DNA of 46,576 bases from Promicromonosporaceae bacterium (GCA_009783295.1 WRHK01000028.1:1-46576); one strand, 5' to 3'. Positions 1 to 8,566 are shown, numbered from the stretch's first letter. Notes: a model not told the origin generated them from the sequence alone. Numbers and translations: made by a program.

Positions 1-2745
1 CCGGCGGGAATCCCTCGGGGGCCCGGGGGGCGCCCCGCCCCCCGAGCGTGCCGCTCCCGCGCCCCCGGCGGTGCGCCCGCCCGCCGTGACACCCTCGAGC
101 GCGGCCGGGAGCGCGGCCGCGTCGCGGCCGCCGCCCTGCGCCAGGTCCGGCTTGCCGCCGCCACCGCCGCCGAGCACGCCGGCCGCGGCCTTGACGAAGT
201 CGCCGGCCCGCAGGCCCGCGTCGCGCGCCGAGGCGTTGGTCGCGACGACCACCAGCGGGCTTCCGCCCGTCACGCCGCCGACGGCCACGACCGCGGGGGC
301 GCCGTCGCCGAGGCGGCCGCGCACGTCGAGCGCCAGAGCTCGCAGGTCGTCCGCGGAGGCGACGTCGCCGGCGTCGTAGGTGACCACGCGCACGTCGCCC
401 ACCACGGGCGCCTGGGCGGCGAGCTGGCCCGCCGCGGCCAGGAGCTGGCCCTTGCGCAGCGACGCGAGCTCCTTCTCGGTCTCCTTGAGCTTGCTCAGCA
501 GCGAGCCGACGCGGTCGGTGAGCTCGTCGGGGCGCGCCCCGAGCAGGCCCGTGAGCTGGCCCACCAGGGCGTGCTCCTTGGCCTGGAAGCCATAGGCGCC
601 CTCGCCGACCAGCGCGTCGACGCGACGCACGCCCGACCCGATGGACGCCTCGCCCAGCAGCGCGACGCGGCCGATCTCGCCCGACTGCTTCACGTGGGTG
701 CCGCCGCACAGCTCGCGCGACCAGTCGCCGCCGATCGACACGACGCGCACGATGTCGCCGTACTTCTCGCCGAACAGGGCCATGGCCCCCAGGTCGCGGG
801 CCGCGGCGATGGGCATGAGCTCGTCGGTGACGTCGAGGTTGTCCTGGAGGCGCAGGTTCACGCGCTCCTCGATCTCCGACAGCGACGACGCCGAGACGGC
901 CGACGGGGAGCGGAAGTCGAAGCGCACGCGGCTCGGCGCGTTCTCCGAGCCCGCCTGGGTGCGGTCCTCGCCCACCAGCTCGTGCAGGGCCTTGTGGATC
1001 ATGTGCGTGGCCGAGTGGGCGCGGCTGATCGCCACGCGGCGCTCGACGTCGATCGTGGCCGTGCCGGGGTCGCCCAGCGCGATGGTGCCCTCGACCAGGC
1101 GGCCGCGGTGCACGTTGAGGCCCTTGATGGGGCGCTGCACGTCGTCGACCTCGACCGTCGCGCCGCCGTCGAGCACGATCGTGCCCTGGTCGGCGAGCTG
1201 GCCGCCGGCCTCGGCGTAGAACGGCGTGCGGTCGAGCACCACCTCGACGTCGGCAGGCGCGGTCGCGACCGGCGCGGGCACGCCGTCGACCAGCAGGCCG
1301 ACGACGTTCACGGCCGAGTCCAGGTGCGTGTAGCCGAGGAACTCGACGGGCTTGGTGAGCTCGTGCGCGATCGACTCGTAGGCGCGCAGGTCGGCGTGCC
1401 CGGTCTTCTTGGCGAGCGCGTCGGCGCGGGCGCGCTGCTTCTGCTCGGCCATGAGCTCGCGGAACGCCTTCTCGTCCACCTGGACGCCCTGCTCGGCCGC
1501 CATCTCGAGCGTGAGGTCGATCGGGAAGCCGTAGGTGTCGTGCAGCTGGAACGCCTCGGCGCCGCCCAGCACGGGCGCGCCCGACGCCGTCTTCGCCTTG
1601 GACACGGCGACGTCGAGGATGGTGGTGCCCGCCGACAGCGTGCGGCGGAACGCCTCCTCCTCGCCGTACGCGACGTCGGAGATGCGGCCGAAGCTCGTCT
1701 CCAGCTCGGGGTAGGACGCCTTCATGGCCTCCATCGAGACCGGCAGCAGCTCGGGCAGCGCCTGGGCGTCGTAGCCGAGCAGGCGCATCGACCGCACGGC
1801 CCGGCGCAGGATGCGGCGCAGCACGTAGCCGCGGCCCTCGTTGGAGGGGCGCACGCCGTCGCCGATGACCATGAGACCCGAGCGCACGTGGTCGGCGACG
1901 ACGCGCATGCGGACGTCGTCCTCCGGGTTGGCGCCGTACTTCTTGCCCGTGAGCAGCTCGACACGCTCGATGACCGGGTAGGTCTCGTCGATCTCGAACA
2001 TGTTCTCCTTGCCCTGGAGCAGGAAGGCCATGCGCTCGAGGCCGGCGCCGGTGTCGATCGCCTTCTTGTCGAGCTCGCCGAGCAGCGGGTAGTCCTTCCC
2101 CACGCCCTCGCCGCGCACGAACTGGTCGAACACCAGGTTCCAGATCTCCAGGTAGCGGTCGCCGCCCGGGTCCACGTTGCCGCCCACGGCCTCGGGGCCG
2201 TAGGCCGGGCCGCGGTCGTAGTGCCACTCGGCGCACGGGCCCGCGGGGCCGGGCTGGCCGGTGTCCCAGAAGTTCTCCTTGCGGGGCAGACGCACGATGT
2301 GCTTCGGGTCCAGCCCGATGCCCTTGGTCAGGGCGTCGAACGACTCGGAGTCCTCGTCCCAGAGCGTGACCCACAGGCGGTCGCCGTCGAACCCGTAGCC
2401 GCCCTTGTCCTGCTCGGACGTGAGCAGCTCCCAGGCCATCTCGATGGCGCCGGTCTTGAAGTAGTCGCCGAACGAGAAGTTGCCGTTCATCTGGAAGAAC
2501 GTGCCGTGGCGCGTGGTGCGGCCCACGTTCTCGATGTCGCCCGTGCGGATGCACTTCTGCACGCTCGCGGCGCGCGGCCACGGGGCGGGCTCGGTGCCGA
2601 GGATGTAGGGGATGAACGGCACCATGCCGGCGATGGTGAACAGGATCGAGGGGTCGGGCGAGACCAGCGAGACGCTGGGCACGATCTCGTGGTCCTTCGA
2701 CTCGAAGTAGTCGAGCCAACGCTGGCGGATGTCGGCGGTGCGCAT
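1..2745 (-). CDS. alaS: Alanyl-tRNA synthetase, 3' end beyond window
   Basis: Charges tRNA-Ala with alanine in the cytoplasm and clears mischarged Ser/Gly through its editing domain. The ATG at 2745 opens with MRTADIRQRWLDYFESKDH, the usual AlaRS start, followed by the class II core (RTTRHGTFFQMNGNFSFGDYF near residue 80), the tRNA-recognition region, the editing domain with HSATHMIHKALH and the CGGTH zinc motif, and the C-Ala domain with GGGGGGKPDLAQGGG near residue 860. The frame stays open to base 1, giving 915 codons. Most actinobacterial AlaRS end near 890-905 residues, so the last ~30 codons, rich in Gly/Ala/Pro, may be poor edge sequence rather than real protein. First gene after a short leader with AAGGATC as ribosome site. 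Confidence 0.97.
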   Translation of the reverse strand, partial: MRTADIRQRWLDYFESKDHEIVPSVSLVSPDPSILFTIAGMVPFIPYILGTEPAPWPRAASVQKCIRTGDIENVGRTTRHGTFFQMNGNFSFGDYFKTGAIEMAWELLTSEQDKGGYGFDGDRLWVTLWDEDSESFDALTKGIGLDPKHIVRLPRKENFWDTGQPGPAGPCAEWHYDRGPAYGPEAVGGNVDPGGDRYLEIWNLVFDQFVRGEGVGKDYPLLGELDKKAIDTGAGLERMAFLLQGKENMFEIDETYPVIERVELLTGKKYGANPEDDVRMRVVADHVRSGLMVIGDGVRPSNEGRGYVLRRILRRAVRSMRLLGYDAQALPELLPVSMEAMKASYPELETSFGRISDVAYGEEEAFRRTLSAGTTILDVAVSKAKTASGAPVLGGAEAFQLHDTYGFPIDLTLEMAAEQGVQVDEKAFRELMAEQKQRARADALAKKTGHADLRAYESIAHELTKPVEFLGYTHLDSAVNVVGLLVDGVPAPVATAPADVEVVLDRTPFYAEAGGQLADQGTIVLDGGATVEVDDVQRPIKGLNVHRGRLVEGTIALGDPGTATIDVERRVAISRAHSATHMIHKALHELVGEDRTQAGSENAPSRVRFDFRSPSAVSASSLSEIEERVNLRLQDNLDVTDELMPIAAARDLGAMALFGEKYGDIVRVVSIGGDWSRELCGGTHVKQSGEIGRVALLGEASIGSGVRRVDALVGEGAYGFQAKEHALVGQLTGLLGARPDELTDRVGSLLSKLKETEKELASLRKGQLLAAAGQLAAQAPVVGDVRVVTYDAGDVASADDLRALALDVRGRLGDGAPAVVAVGGVTGGSPLVVVATNASARDAGLRAGDFVKAAAGVLGGGGGGKPDLAQGGGRDAAALPAALEGVTAGGRTAGGAGAARSGGGAPPGPPRDSRR

Positions 2746-2781
2746 GGTGATCCTTCGCAGGGTCGTGAGGGTGCTCGAGCC

Positions 2782-2787
2782 ATTGTC
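2782..2787 (-). promoter_or_regulatory. Candidate -10 box of alaS
   Basis: On the minus strand GACAAT lies 36 bases upstream of the alaS ATG and would give a leader of about 30 bases containing AAGGATC. No convincing -35 was found, so this is a weak call. Confidence 0.3.
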
Positions 2788-2839
2788 GCGCCTGCGGCGC
2801 GGTGCTCGGGACGAGAAAGGGGTCCGGGCGCGGAGCGGC

Positions 2840-3202
2840 TCAGAACGAGTAGCCGAGCTCCGCCTCGTCGTCGTCGATGTCGTCGACGGCGGCGGCGGGG
2901 CCGCCCGCAGGGAACTCCCTGCGGGCGCCGGTAGCTCGGGCGGCGCGCGTGGTCTCGGGGTCCTGCTGGCCCTCGGCCAGCAGCGCGGCGGTCAGCTCGG
3001 CCTCGCGCCGGGCGCGGGCCTCGGTGAAGATCGCCCGGAACTCCTGCGCCGTGGTGCCGGCGCGCTCGCCGACGTCGCGCGCGGTCTGCTCCGCGCGCTC
3101 GGCGATCGAGGCGGGCAGGTACTTGCGCACCACCTTGCGACCCTGCCGGTACACGACGACGGTGACGGTGACGCCGACGCCGATCCAGAACAGGCGGCGC
3201 AT
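2840..3202 (-). CDS. DUF6167-type small membrane-anchored protein
   Basis: Function unknown. The 120-residue product starts MRRLFWIGVGVTVTVVVY, a single membrane helix with a positive N-terminus, followed by a Lys/Arg patch, an amphipathic Ala/Glu/Arg-rich helix (about 35-85) and an acidic tail ending DEAELGYSF. This matches the small proteins (DUF6167) found between alaS and rpsD in many Micrococcales. Its ATG overlaps the TGA of the DUF948 gene by one base (TGATG), so the two are likely translationally coupled. A perfect 12-bp palindrome at 2902-2927 lies in its coding sequence. Family assignment is from memory of synteny and composition, not from a search. Confidence 0.8.
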   Translation of the reverse strand: MRRLFWIGVGVTVTVVVYRQGRKVVRKYLPASIAERAEQTARDVGERAGTTAQEFRAIFTEARARREAELTAALLAEGQQDPETTRAARATGARREFPAGGPAAAVDDIDDDEAELGYSF

Positions 3203-3591
3203 CAGTGCTTGCCCTTGCGCGGGAACGTGCCCGCGAACGCCTGACGTGCCGCGTAGGAGAACGCGGCGACCTTGACGAGCGGGCGGCCCAGCGTCGCGGC
3301 GTAGAGCCCGGCCAGCGCCGACACGTTCTCGCTGACCTGCGCGGCCGACGTCGTGATGGTGTCCACCTTGCCGAGCTGCACGTTGGCGCCGGCGACAGTG
3401 CCCGCGGCCTCGTCGAGGATCGGCACGGAGTGCTCGGTGACCTCGCGCAGCGAACGGGTCGCCTCGTCGAAGGTGCGCCCCAGCTTCACGAGCGGGACGG
3501 CCAGGAAGCCGACCAGCGCGACGAACGCGAGGGCCGCGATCACTCCGGCGATGGCGCCGATCAGGTGCGCAACGTCTCCCACGGTCCCCAA
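3202..3591 (-). CDS. DUF948 domain protein
   Basis: 129 residues of unknown function. The N-terminal helix (about residues 8-33, LIGAIAGVIAALAFVALVGF) is a membrane anchor; the rest is a helical segment with repeated small residues (EATRSLREVTEHSVPILDEAA) typical of DUF948, a family seen beside alaS in actinobacteria and related to Bacillus YtxG-type proteins. The start is unclear: TTG at 3591 lies immediately after GAGGAG, whereas GTG at 3582 has that Shine-Dalgarno about 10 bases upstream and may be the real start. It forms a pair with the DUF6167 gene and probably has its own promoter at 3616-3621, downstream of the rpsD terminator. Confidence 0.85.
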   Translation of the reverse strand: MGTVGDVAHLIGAIAGVIAALAFVALVGFLAVPLVKLGRTFDEATRSLREVTEHSVPILDEAAGTVAGANVQLGKVDTITTSAAQVSENVSALAGLYAATLGRPLVKVAAFSYAARQAFAGTFPRKGKH

Positions 3592-3615
3592 GCTCCTCTC
3601 GTCGGTTCGCAGGTC

Positions 3616-3621
3616 ACCCTA
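3616..3621 (-). promoter_or_regulatory. Candidate -10 box TAGGGT for the DUF948 gene
   Basis: TAGGGT on the minus strand, about 25 bases before the TTG at 3591, lying just after the rpsD terminator hairpin. TAGGGT recurs before other genes here (rarA, ruvC, the second DUF1576 gene). No clear -35. Confidence 0.35.
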
Positions 3622-3630
3622 CCCGCAGAC

Positions 3631-3673
3631 GACGACGCCCCGCCGTCCTTGTGCAGGTCGGCGGGGCGTCGTC
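3631..3673 (-). terminator. rpsD terminator hairpin
   Basis: Perfect 15-bp inverted repeat: left arm 3631-3645 (GACGACGCCCCGCCG), right arm 3659-3673, 13-base loop. It begins 8 bases after the rpsD stop codon. The U-tract after the stem is weak, as is common in GC-rich actinobacteria. It separates rpsD from the DUF948-DUF6167 pair. Confidence 0.8.
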
Positions 3674-3681
3674 ATGGAAGA

Positions 3682-4308
3682 TCAGCGAGCGTAGAACTCG
3701 ACGACCAGCTGGACCTCGCAGGTCACGGGGACCTCGGCGCGCTTCGGGCGGCGGGCCAGCGTGGCCTGGAGCTTCTCGAGCTGGACCTCGAGGTAGCCCG
3801 GGACGGCCGGGAGCACGTCGCGGTGGGCGCCGGCGGCGGCGACCTGGAACGGGGTCGTGGCCTGCGACTTCGGCTTGACCTGGAGGGTCTGGCCGGGCTT
3901 CACGCGGAACGACGGACGGTCCACGATCTTGCCGTCGACGAGGATGTGGCGGTGCGTGACGGCCTGGCGCGCCTGCAGGATGGTGCGGGCGAAGCCGGAG
4001 CGCAGCACGAGCGCGTCGAGGCGCGTCTCGAGGTCCTCGACCATGACCTCACCGGTCAGGCCGGCGGTCTTGCGGGCGTTCTCGTAGACCTTGACGAGCT
4101 GCTTCTCGCGCAGCGCGTACTGGGCGCGCAGACGCTGCTTCTCGCGCAGACGCACCGCGTAGTCCGACTCGGTGCGGCGACGGGCGCGGCCGTGCTCGCC
4201 CGGCGGGTAGGGGCGCTTCTCGAAGTGCTTGACGGCCTTCGGGGTGAGGGCGATGCCCAGGGCGCGGCTCAGGCGGACCTGGCGGCGCGAACGGGTCACA
4301 GAAGTCAC
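3682..4308 (-). CDS. rpsD: 30S ribosomal protein S4, cysteine-free form
   Basis: Primary 16S rRNA-binding protein needed early in 30S assembly. The 208-residue product shows [17 protein letters not shown] (about 29-45), then the S4 RNA-binding domain ([35 protein letters not shown], about 93-127) and the ending VEFYAR. There is no N-terminal Cys cluster, so it is the zinc-independent 'C-minus' form. GTG at 4308 is chosen because ACAGGAAG lies 5-7 bases upstream and translation gives the normal length. It is monocistronic, with a likely promoter at 4480-4485 and a strong terminator at 3631-3673. Confidence 0.96.
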   Translation of the reverse strand: MTSVTRSRRQVRLSRALGIALTPKAVKHFEKRPYPPGEHGRARRRTESDYAVRLREKQRLRAQYALREKQLVKVYENARKTAGLTGEVMVEDLETRLDALVLRSGFARTILQARQAVTHRHILVDGKIVDRPSFRVKPGQTLQVKPKSQATTPFQVAAAGAHRDVLPAVPGYLEVQLEKLQATLARRPKRAEVPVTCEVQLVVEFYAR

Positions 4309-4485
4309 TGTGCTTCCTGTCCTGTTGGAGGATCTGATGAGGTCACACCCGGACCACGCTGACGCGGGAGACGGGTGCGGGACCAGCCGAAGCCCTCCAC
4401 GAGGAAGGGAACGGGGCCGAGGTCCCAGGAGTCGCCGGCGGACCGTCCCGAAGGGCGGGCCCGAGAAGGCAACCTGAGAAGTCTA
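4309..4485 (-). promoter_or_regulatory. rpsD leader and candidate promoter (TAGACT)
   Basis: The 206-base gap between rarA and rpsD has no gene. On the minus strand TAGACT at 4480-4485 is a good actinobacterial -10 box and would give a leader of about 165 bases before the GTG at 4308. S4 often represses its own mRNA through a leader structure; short complementary stretches (GGTCC with GGGACC) are present, but I cannot identify a defined S4-binding fold. Confidence 0.4.
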
Positions 4486-4514
4486 CCCCACGCCCGTCCG
4501 TGCCCCGGCGTGCG

Positions 4515-5897
4515 TCAGGAGCGCCGGGCGAGGATCTCCCGCACCCGCTGCAGGCGCTCCGTCACCTGACGCTCATAGCCGCGGTCGGTCGGCGCGTAGT
4601 ACCGGCGGCCCACGAGCTCGTCGGGGAGGTACTGCTGCGGGGCGACCGCGTGCTCGACGTCGTGCGGGTACACGTACCCCTGCCCGTGGCCCAGGCCCTT
4701 GGCCCCCGCGTAGTGGGCGTCGCGCAGGTGCAGCGGCACGGTGCCGATCCGCCCGGCGCGCACGTCCGCGAGCGCCGCATCGATCCCGGTGACGACGGCG
4801 TTGGACTTGGGCGCGGTGGCGAGGTGGACGACGGCCTCGGCGAGCACGATCCTGCCCTCGGGCATTCCGATGAGCTGGACGGCCTGGGCGGCGGCGACCG
4901 CGGTCTGCAGTGCGGAGGGGTCGGCCATCCCGACGTCCTCGGCGGCGTGGACCATGAGGCGGCGGGCGATGTAGCGGGGGTCCTCCCCTGCGGCGACCAT
5001 GCGGGCGAGGTAGTGGAGGGCGGCGTCGACGTCGGAGCCGCGGATGGACTTGATGAACGCGCTGATGACGTCGTAGTGCTGGTCGCCGTCGCGGTCGTAG
5101 CGGACGGCGGCGACGTCGACGGCGCGCTCGACGGTGGGCAGGTCCACGGTGACGTCGACGCCGGCCGCGACCGTATCCGACAGGGCGGTGCCCGCGGCGG
5201 CCTCGAGCACGGTGAGGGCCTTGCGGGCGTCGCCGCCTGCCATGCGGACGAGCTGCTCCTCGGCGTCGTCGGCGAGGGTGACGGCGCCGCCGAGGCCGCG
5301 CTCGTCGGTGACGGCGCGGCGGACCAGGCCGCGCACGTCGTCGGACGTGAGCGGGCGGAGCGTGAGCAGCAGCGAGCGGGACAGCAGGGGCGAGTTCACG
5401 GAGAACGACGGGTTCTCGGTGGTGGCGGCGACGAGCGTGACCCAGCGGTTCTCGACGGACGGCAGCAGGGCGTCCTGCTGCGACTTGGAGAACCGGTGCA
5501 CCTCGTCGATGAAGAGGACGGTCTCCTCCCCCGAGGTCGCCAGGCGGCGGCGGGCGTCCTCGACGACGGCGCGCACGTCGCGCACGCCGGCGGTGACGGC
5601 GGACAGCTCGACGAACCGGCGGCCGGAGACGGTGGCGACGAGGTAGGCGAGCGTGGTCTTGCCGGTGCCGGGCGGGCCCCAGAGGATCACGGAGCCGGGG
5701 GCGGCGCGGCGGGCGGCTTCGTCGGCGGGCTCGACCAGGCGGCGCAGCGGCGAGCCGGGGGCGAGCAGGTGCTCCTGCCCGGCGACCTCGTCGAGCGTCG
5801 CGGGGCGCATGCGGACGGCCAGGGGCGCCCCGGCGCCGGGACGCGTGACCACCGGGGTGCCGTGCTCACCGGTGGTGATCGCGTCGAACAGGTCCAT
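4515..5897 (-). CDS. rarA: Replication-associated recombination protein A (MgsA-like AAA+ ATPase)
   Basis: Clamp-loader-like ATPase that acts at stalled replication forks. The 460 residues show Walker [10 protein letters not shown] (74-82), Walker [11 protein letters not shown] (127-136), sensor 1 AATTEN, the arginine-finger segment NSPLLSRS and the C-terminal tetramer domain with the hallmark stretch [20 protein letters not shown] followed by [11 protein letters not shown] and HLRDAHY. Length fits the family. ATG at 5897 has no Shine-Dalgarno, but TAGGGT lies 6 bases upstream, so the mRNA is probably leaderless. It is a single gene, with rpsD downstream under its own promoter. Confidence 0.95.
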   Translation of the reverse strand: MDLFDAITTGEHGTPVVTRPGAGAPLAVRMRPATLDEVAGQEHLLAPGSPLRRLVEPADEAARRAAPGSVILWGPPGTGKTTLAYLVATVSGRRFVELSAVTAGVRDVRAVVEDARRRLATSGEETVLFIDEVHRFSKSQQDALLPSVENRWVTLVAATTENPSFSVNSPLLSRSLLLTLRPLTSDDVRGLVRRAVTDERGLGGAVTLADDAEEQLVRMAGGDARKALTVLEAAAGTALSDTVAAGVDVTVDLPTVERAVDVAAVRYDRDGDQHYDVISAFIKSIRGSDVDAALHYLARMVAAGEDPRYIARRLMVHAAEDVGMADPSALQTAVAAAQAVQLIGMPEGRIVLAEAVVHLATAPKSNAVVTGIDAALADVRAGRIGTVPLHLRDAHYAGAKGLGHGQGYVYPHDVEHAVAPQQYLPDELVGRRYYAPTDRGYERQVTERLQRVREILARRS

Positions 5898-5903
5898 GGG
5901 GCC

Positions 5904-5909
5904 ACCCTA
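5904..5909 (-). promoter_or_regulatory. -10 box of rarA, leaderless start
   Basis: TAGGGT on the minus strand followed by 6 bases and then ATG. The spacing puts the transcription start on or next to the start codon. Confidence 0.5.
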
Positions 5910-5945
5910 GGCAACGCCGCTGACGCTCCCGCGGGCGCGACGGGT

Positions 5946-6701
5946 TCAGGCGGTGGTGACGGCCAGCCGCAGCGCCTTGGCGGGCGCGGCGGCGACGGCG
6001 TCCTCGAGGGTCATCCCCGCGAAGTCCTGCGCGTTGATCCACGCACCGTCGAGGTCGGCGTCGACGAACCCGCCGACGATCATGCCGGGCACCACGGTCT
6101 CGACGGCGTTCGGGGCGTCGGGGCCGCCGAGGTCGGTGCGGATCCAGCCGGGGTCGGCGACGTTGACGGTGACGTCCACGTCGGTGAGCCGGGCGGCGAG
6201 GTCCAGCGTCGCCTTGTTGAGCGCTCCCTTCGAGGCCGCGTAGGCGCTCTGCTCGGGCTGGTGCAGGATCCCGCTGGTGGTGTGCGTGATGCGCCCGAAC
6301 CCGCGCTCCAGCATCCCGGGCAGGAACTTCTCCACCAGGATCATCGGCGCGACCACGTTGACCAGGTAGGTGCGCACGTACTCGTCGGCGTCGGCCTCCC
6401 AGTACGGGTCGTGCGACGGCGGCTGCACGCCGGCGTTGGTGAACAGCAGGTCGACGGAGACGCGCCGCAGCACGTCGTCGGCCAGGGCGCGCACCTGGGC
6501 CGGGTCGGAGAGCTCCCCGGCCACGGCGAACGCCTCGACGCCGAGGTCGCGCAGCTCCTCGACCAGCCCGTGCGTCCCGGCGAGCTCGCGCGAGTGCACG
6601 ACGACGTTGACCCCCGCCTGCCCGAGCGCGAGCGCCATCTGGAGCCCGATCCCGCGGGACGCGCCGGTGACCAGGGACCACTTGCCGTGAGCGTTGAGCA
6701 T
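5946..6701 (-). CDS. Short-chain dehydrogenase/reductase
   Basis: NAD(P)-dependent oxidoreductase of the classical SDR family; substrate unknown. Among its 251 residues are the cofactor motif TGASRGIG (12-19), NAG (89-91), the catalytic Ser in TTSG (143) and YAASK (Tyr154, Lys158). The segment VNVADPGWIRTDLGG is the usual SDR 'PG' loop. ATG at 6701 lacks a ribosome site; CAGGAT sits 6 bases upstream, compatible with a leaderless transcript. It is divergent from the kinase gene at 6740, with only 38 bases between the two start codons, so the two promoters overlap head-to-head. Confidence 0.9.
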   Translation of the reverse strand: MLNAHGKWSLVTGASRGIGLQMALALGQAGVNVVVHSRELAGTHGLVEELRDLGVEAFAVAGELSDPAQVRALADDVLRRVSVDLLFTNAGVQPPSHDPYWEADADEYVRTYLVNVVAPMILVEKFLPGMLERGFGRITHTTSGILHQPEQSAYAASKGALNKATLDLAARLTDVDVTVNVADPGWIRTDLGGPDAPNAVETVVPGMIVGGFVDADLDGAWINAQDFAGMTLEDAVAAAPAKALRLAVTTA

Positions 6702-6726
6702 GGGGCCATCCTGGCAGCACCGCCGG

Positions 6727-6732
6727 TACGCT
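6727..6732 (+). promoter_or_regulatory. -10 box of the kinase gene, leaderless start
   Basis: TACGCT, 7 bases, then GTG at 6740, with no Shine-Dalgarno between. It lies in the 38-base divergent gap shared with the SDR gene. Confidence 0.45.
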
Positions 6733-6739
6733 CGCCGAC

Positions 6740-7402
6740 GTGACCGCGGCCCCGCTCCCCGCTCTCCTCTCCACGCCGGCCCTCGTGGAGCGCGCCGCCG
6801 CCCTCGCTGCGCGGCCGGGCCGCACCGTGCTCGGCATCACCGGGGCGCCGGGCGCGGGCAAGTCGACGCTGGCGGCGGCGCTGGCGCGGGCGCTCGGCCC
6901 GGGGCGCGCCGTCGTCGTCGGCATGGACGGCTTCCATCTGTCGCAGGCGGTGCTCGCGGACCTCGGGCGCGCCGACCGGAAGGGCGCGATCGACACGTTC
7001 GACGACGCCGGGTACGCCGCCCTGCTGGAGCGGGTCGCGGCCCAGCGCCCGGGCGACGGGCCGGTCTACGCACCCGTGTTCCACCGGGAGATCGAGGAGC
7101 CCGTGGCGGCGGGCGTCGCGGTGCCCGACGACGTCCCCCTGGTCATCACGGAGGGCAACTACCTGCTCGCCGGCGACGGGGCGTGGCCGCGTGCCCGGGC
7201 CGCCATGGCGCAGGTCTGGTTCCTGGACCCGCCGTCGCCCCTGCGGCTGGAGCGGCTCGTGGCGCGGCACGTCGAGTTCGGCCGAGAGCCGCACGCCGCC
7301 CACGCCTGGGCGCACGGCACGGATCAGGTCAACGCGGAGCTCGTCGCGTCGACCCGGGACGCGGCGGACCTGGTCGTCGTCTGGGAGGACGACGCGGCGT
7401 AG
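6740..7402 (+). CDS. P-loop nucleoside/sugar kinase family protein (uridine kinase-like)
   Basis: Predicted ATP-dependent kinase of the uridine kinase/phosphoribulokinase superfamily; related actinobacterial proteins are annotated as nucleoside/nucleotide kinase or fructose-transport kinase, and the true substrate is unknown. The 220 residues contain the P-loop GAPGAGKST (35-43), MDGFHLS (the substrate-binding Asp/His segment of this family), GAIDTFD and ITEGNYLL. GTG at 6740 is chosen from the family N-terminus and the TANNNT box 7 bases upstream. Its stop codon TAG (7400-7402) is also the start of the TAGCGT hexamer preceding the next gene. Confidence 0.85.
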   Translation: MTAAPLPALLSTPALVERAAALAARPGRTVLGITGAPGAGKSTLAAALARALGPGRAVVVGMDGFHLSQAVLADLGRADRKGAIDTFDDAGYAALLERVAAQRPGDGPVYAPVFHREIEEPVAAGVAVPDDVPLVITEGNYLLAGDGAWPRARAAMAQVWFLDPPSPLRLERLVARHVEFGREPHAAHAWAHGTDQVNAELVASTRDAADLVVVWEDDAA

Positions 7403-7405
7403 CGT
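7400..7405 (+). promoter_or_regulatory. -10 box overlapping the kinase stop codon
   Basis: TAGCGT begins with the TAG stop of the kinase gene and is followed by 7 bases and the ATG at 7413. Candidate leaderless promoter; no -35 recognised. Confidence 0.45.
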
Positions 7406-7412
7406 GGCAGCC

Positions 7413-7829
7413 ATGGCCGAGGCCGACATGTCTCAGATGAACCCGCGCGTGATCGAGCTCCTGAGGTCCGGCGCCGACCTGCCGCCCGGCATGCACCGCG
7501 ACCGCCTGCTGCTGCTGACCACCACGGGCGCCCGCACCGGCCGCGAGCACGTCGTCCCGCTCATGGCCCTCCACGACGGCGAGCGCCTGATGGTCCTCGC
7601 GTCCGCCGCGGGCAGCCCTCGCGCGCCGGACTGGTACCGCAACGTGCGCGCGCACCCGGACGTGGTGGTCGAGGCGGGAGCCCAGCGGTTCGAGGCGACC
7701 GCGACCACGCTCGAGGGCGCCGAGCGGGAGCAGGCCTGGGCGCAGATCCTCGCGGTCGCGCCGTTCTTCGCCGACCACCAGGTCAAGGCCGGTCGCACGA
7801 TCCCGGTGGTCGCGCTGACGCGCCGCTAG
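7413..7829 (+). CDS. Nitroreductase/quinone reductase family (Ddn-like, deazaflavin) protein
   Basis: Predicted F420-dependent reductase of the Ddn/DUF385 fold; substrate unknown. The 138-residue product has LLLLTTTGARTGREHVVPLMALHDGERLMVLASAAG followed by PDWYRNVRAHPDVVVEAG, the signature of this split-barrel family. ATG at 7413 is 7 bases after TAGCGT; in-frame ATGs at 7428 and 7437 are alternatives, so the N-terminus is uncertain by up to 8 residues. The gene converges on the GNAT gene and the two stop codons overlap in the palindrome CTAG at 7826-7829. Confidence 0.87.
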   Translation: MAEADMSQMNPRVIELLRSGADLPPGMHRDRLLLLTTTGARTGREHVVPLMALHDGERLMVLASAAGSPRAPDWYRNVRAHPDVVVEAGAQRFEATATTLEGAEREQAWAQILAVAPFFADHQVKAGRTIPVVALTRR

Positions 7830-8566
7830 CGGGAGCTCTCGAACTCCTGCTCGACGCTGAACCCGAGGCGCACGTAGGTGCGGCGGGCGGCGTCGTTGTC
7901 GGCGTGCATGTGCAGCGTGACCATCGGCGCCTCCTTGAGGCCTGCCCGCACGGCCACGGCCGTGGCGGCCGAGGCGATGCCGCGCCCCCGCCAGTCGGGG
8001 GCGGTGCCCACGGAGCTGAGCCACCAGGGCGTGCCGGGGTCGCCGAGGTCGGCGCCCGCCACGCCGCGCAGCACGCCGTCGTCGTCGCGCCAGCCCCACC
8101 AGCGCGAGGCGGGCTCGTCGACGTCGAGCCGGCCGTCCGGGTGCGCGACGACGAGAGCCGCGCGGGCCTCGTCGCGGCCCGCCGGGCCGACCAGCTCCTC
8201 GACGCGCTCCTCCCCCGGCACCCGGTCCGGGGAGCGGTCGACCATGAGCCAGTCCCACGCCCCCTGGGCAGGCGCGTCGAAGGGTGCGGGGGCCGCGTCG
8301 GTCAGCAGCCGCAGGGCCGCGCGCGTGCCCCTGGGCACCGTGGTGCGGGAGGCCGGGTCGATGCCGCGCTCGGCGGCGGCGCGCAGCAGCAGGCGGGCGG
8401 CGGCGTCGGGCGTGCCGACGGAGTACACCCACTCCGGCGCGCCGGGCTGGGCGAGGGCGACCAGCAGCGCGTCGTCGTCCCACCACGCCGCGGCGACGTC
8501 CCAGCGGTGGTGCGCGGACTCGGTGACCACCACGGGGTGGGCGGCCCAGCGGGGCGGCAGCGTCAT
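7826..8566 (-). CDS. GNAT-family N-acetyltransferase, second of a tandem pair
   Basis: Predicted acetyl-CoA-dependent acetyltransferase; acceptor unknown. Of 246 residues the C-terminal third is the GNAT domain: WLSSVGTAPDWRGRGIASAAT (acetyl-CoA loop, R/Q-x-x-G-x-G/A type WRGRGIAS) and [19 protein letters not shown]. The N-terminal part has no recognised motif but shares TESAHHxWDV, [12 protein letters not shown] and PAQGAWDW with the gene upstream, showing duplication. ATG 8566 overlaps the TGA of that gene by 4 bases (ATGA). Part of an aspS-GNAT-GNAT run. Confidence 0.88.
   Translation of the reverse strand: MTLPPRWAAHPVVVTESAHHRWDVAAAWWDDDALLVALAQPGAPEWVYSVGTPDAAARLLLRAAAERGIDPASRTTVPRGTRAALRLLTDAAPAPFDAPAQGAWDWLMVDRSPDRVPGEERVEELVGPAGRDEARAALVVAHPDGRLDVDEPASRWWGWRDDDGVLRGVAGADLGDPGTPWWLSSVGTAPDWRGRGIASAATAVAVRAGLKEAPMVTLHMHADNDAARRTYVRLGFSVEQEFESSR

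Noticed and set aside
571-2934. 787-codon open frame on the plus strand opposite alaS, and many similar long plus-strand frames elsewhere
   Set aside because: Composition is Arg/Ala/Gly/His-rich with no motif, and the opposite strand carries a complete recognisable protein; such antisense frames are normal at this GC content.
5866-6996. 376-codon minus-strand frame across the SDR, the divergent gap and rarA
   Set aside because: Arg-rich shadow in another frame; SDR and rarA are clear and in different frames.
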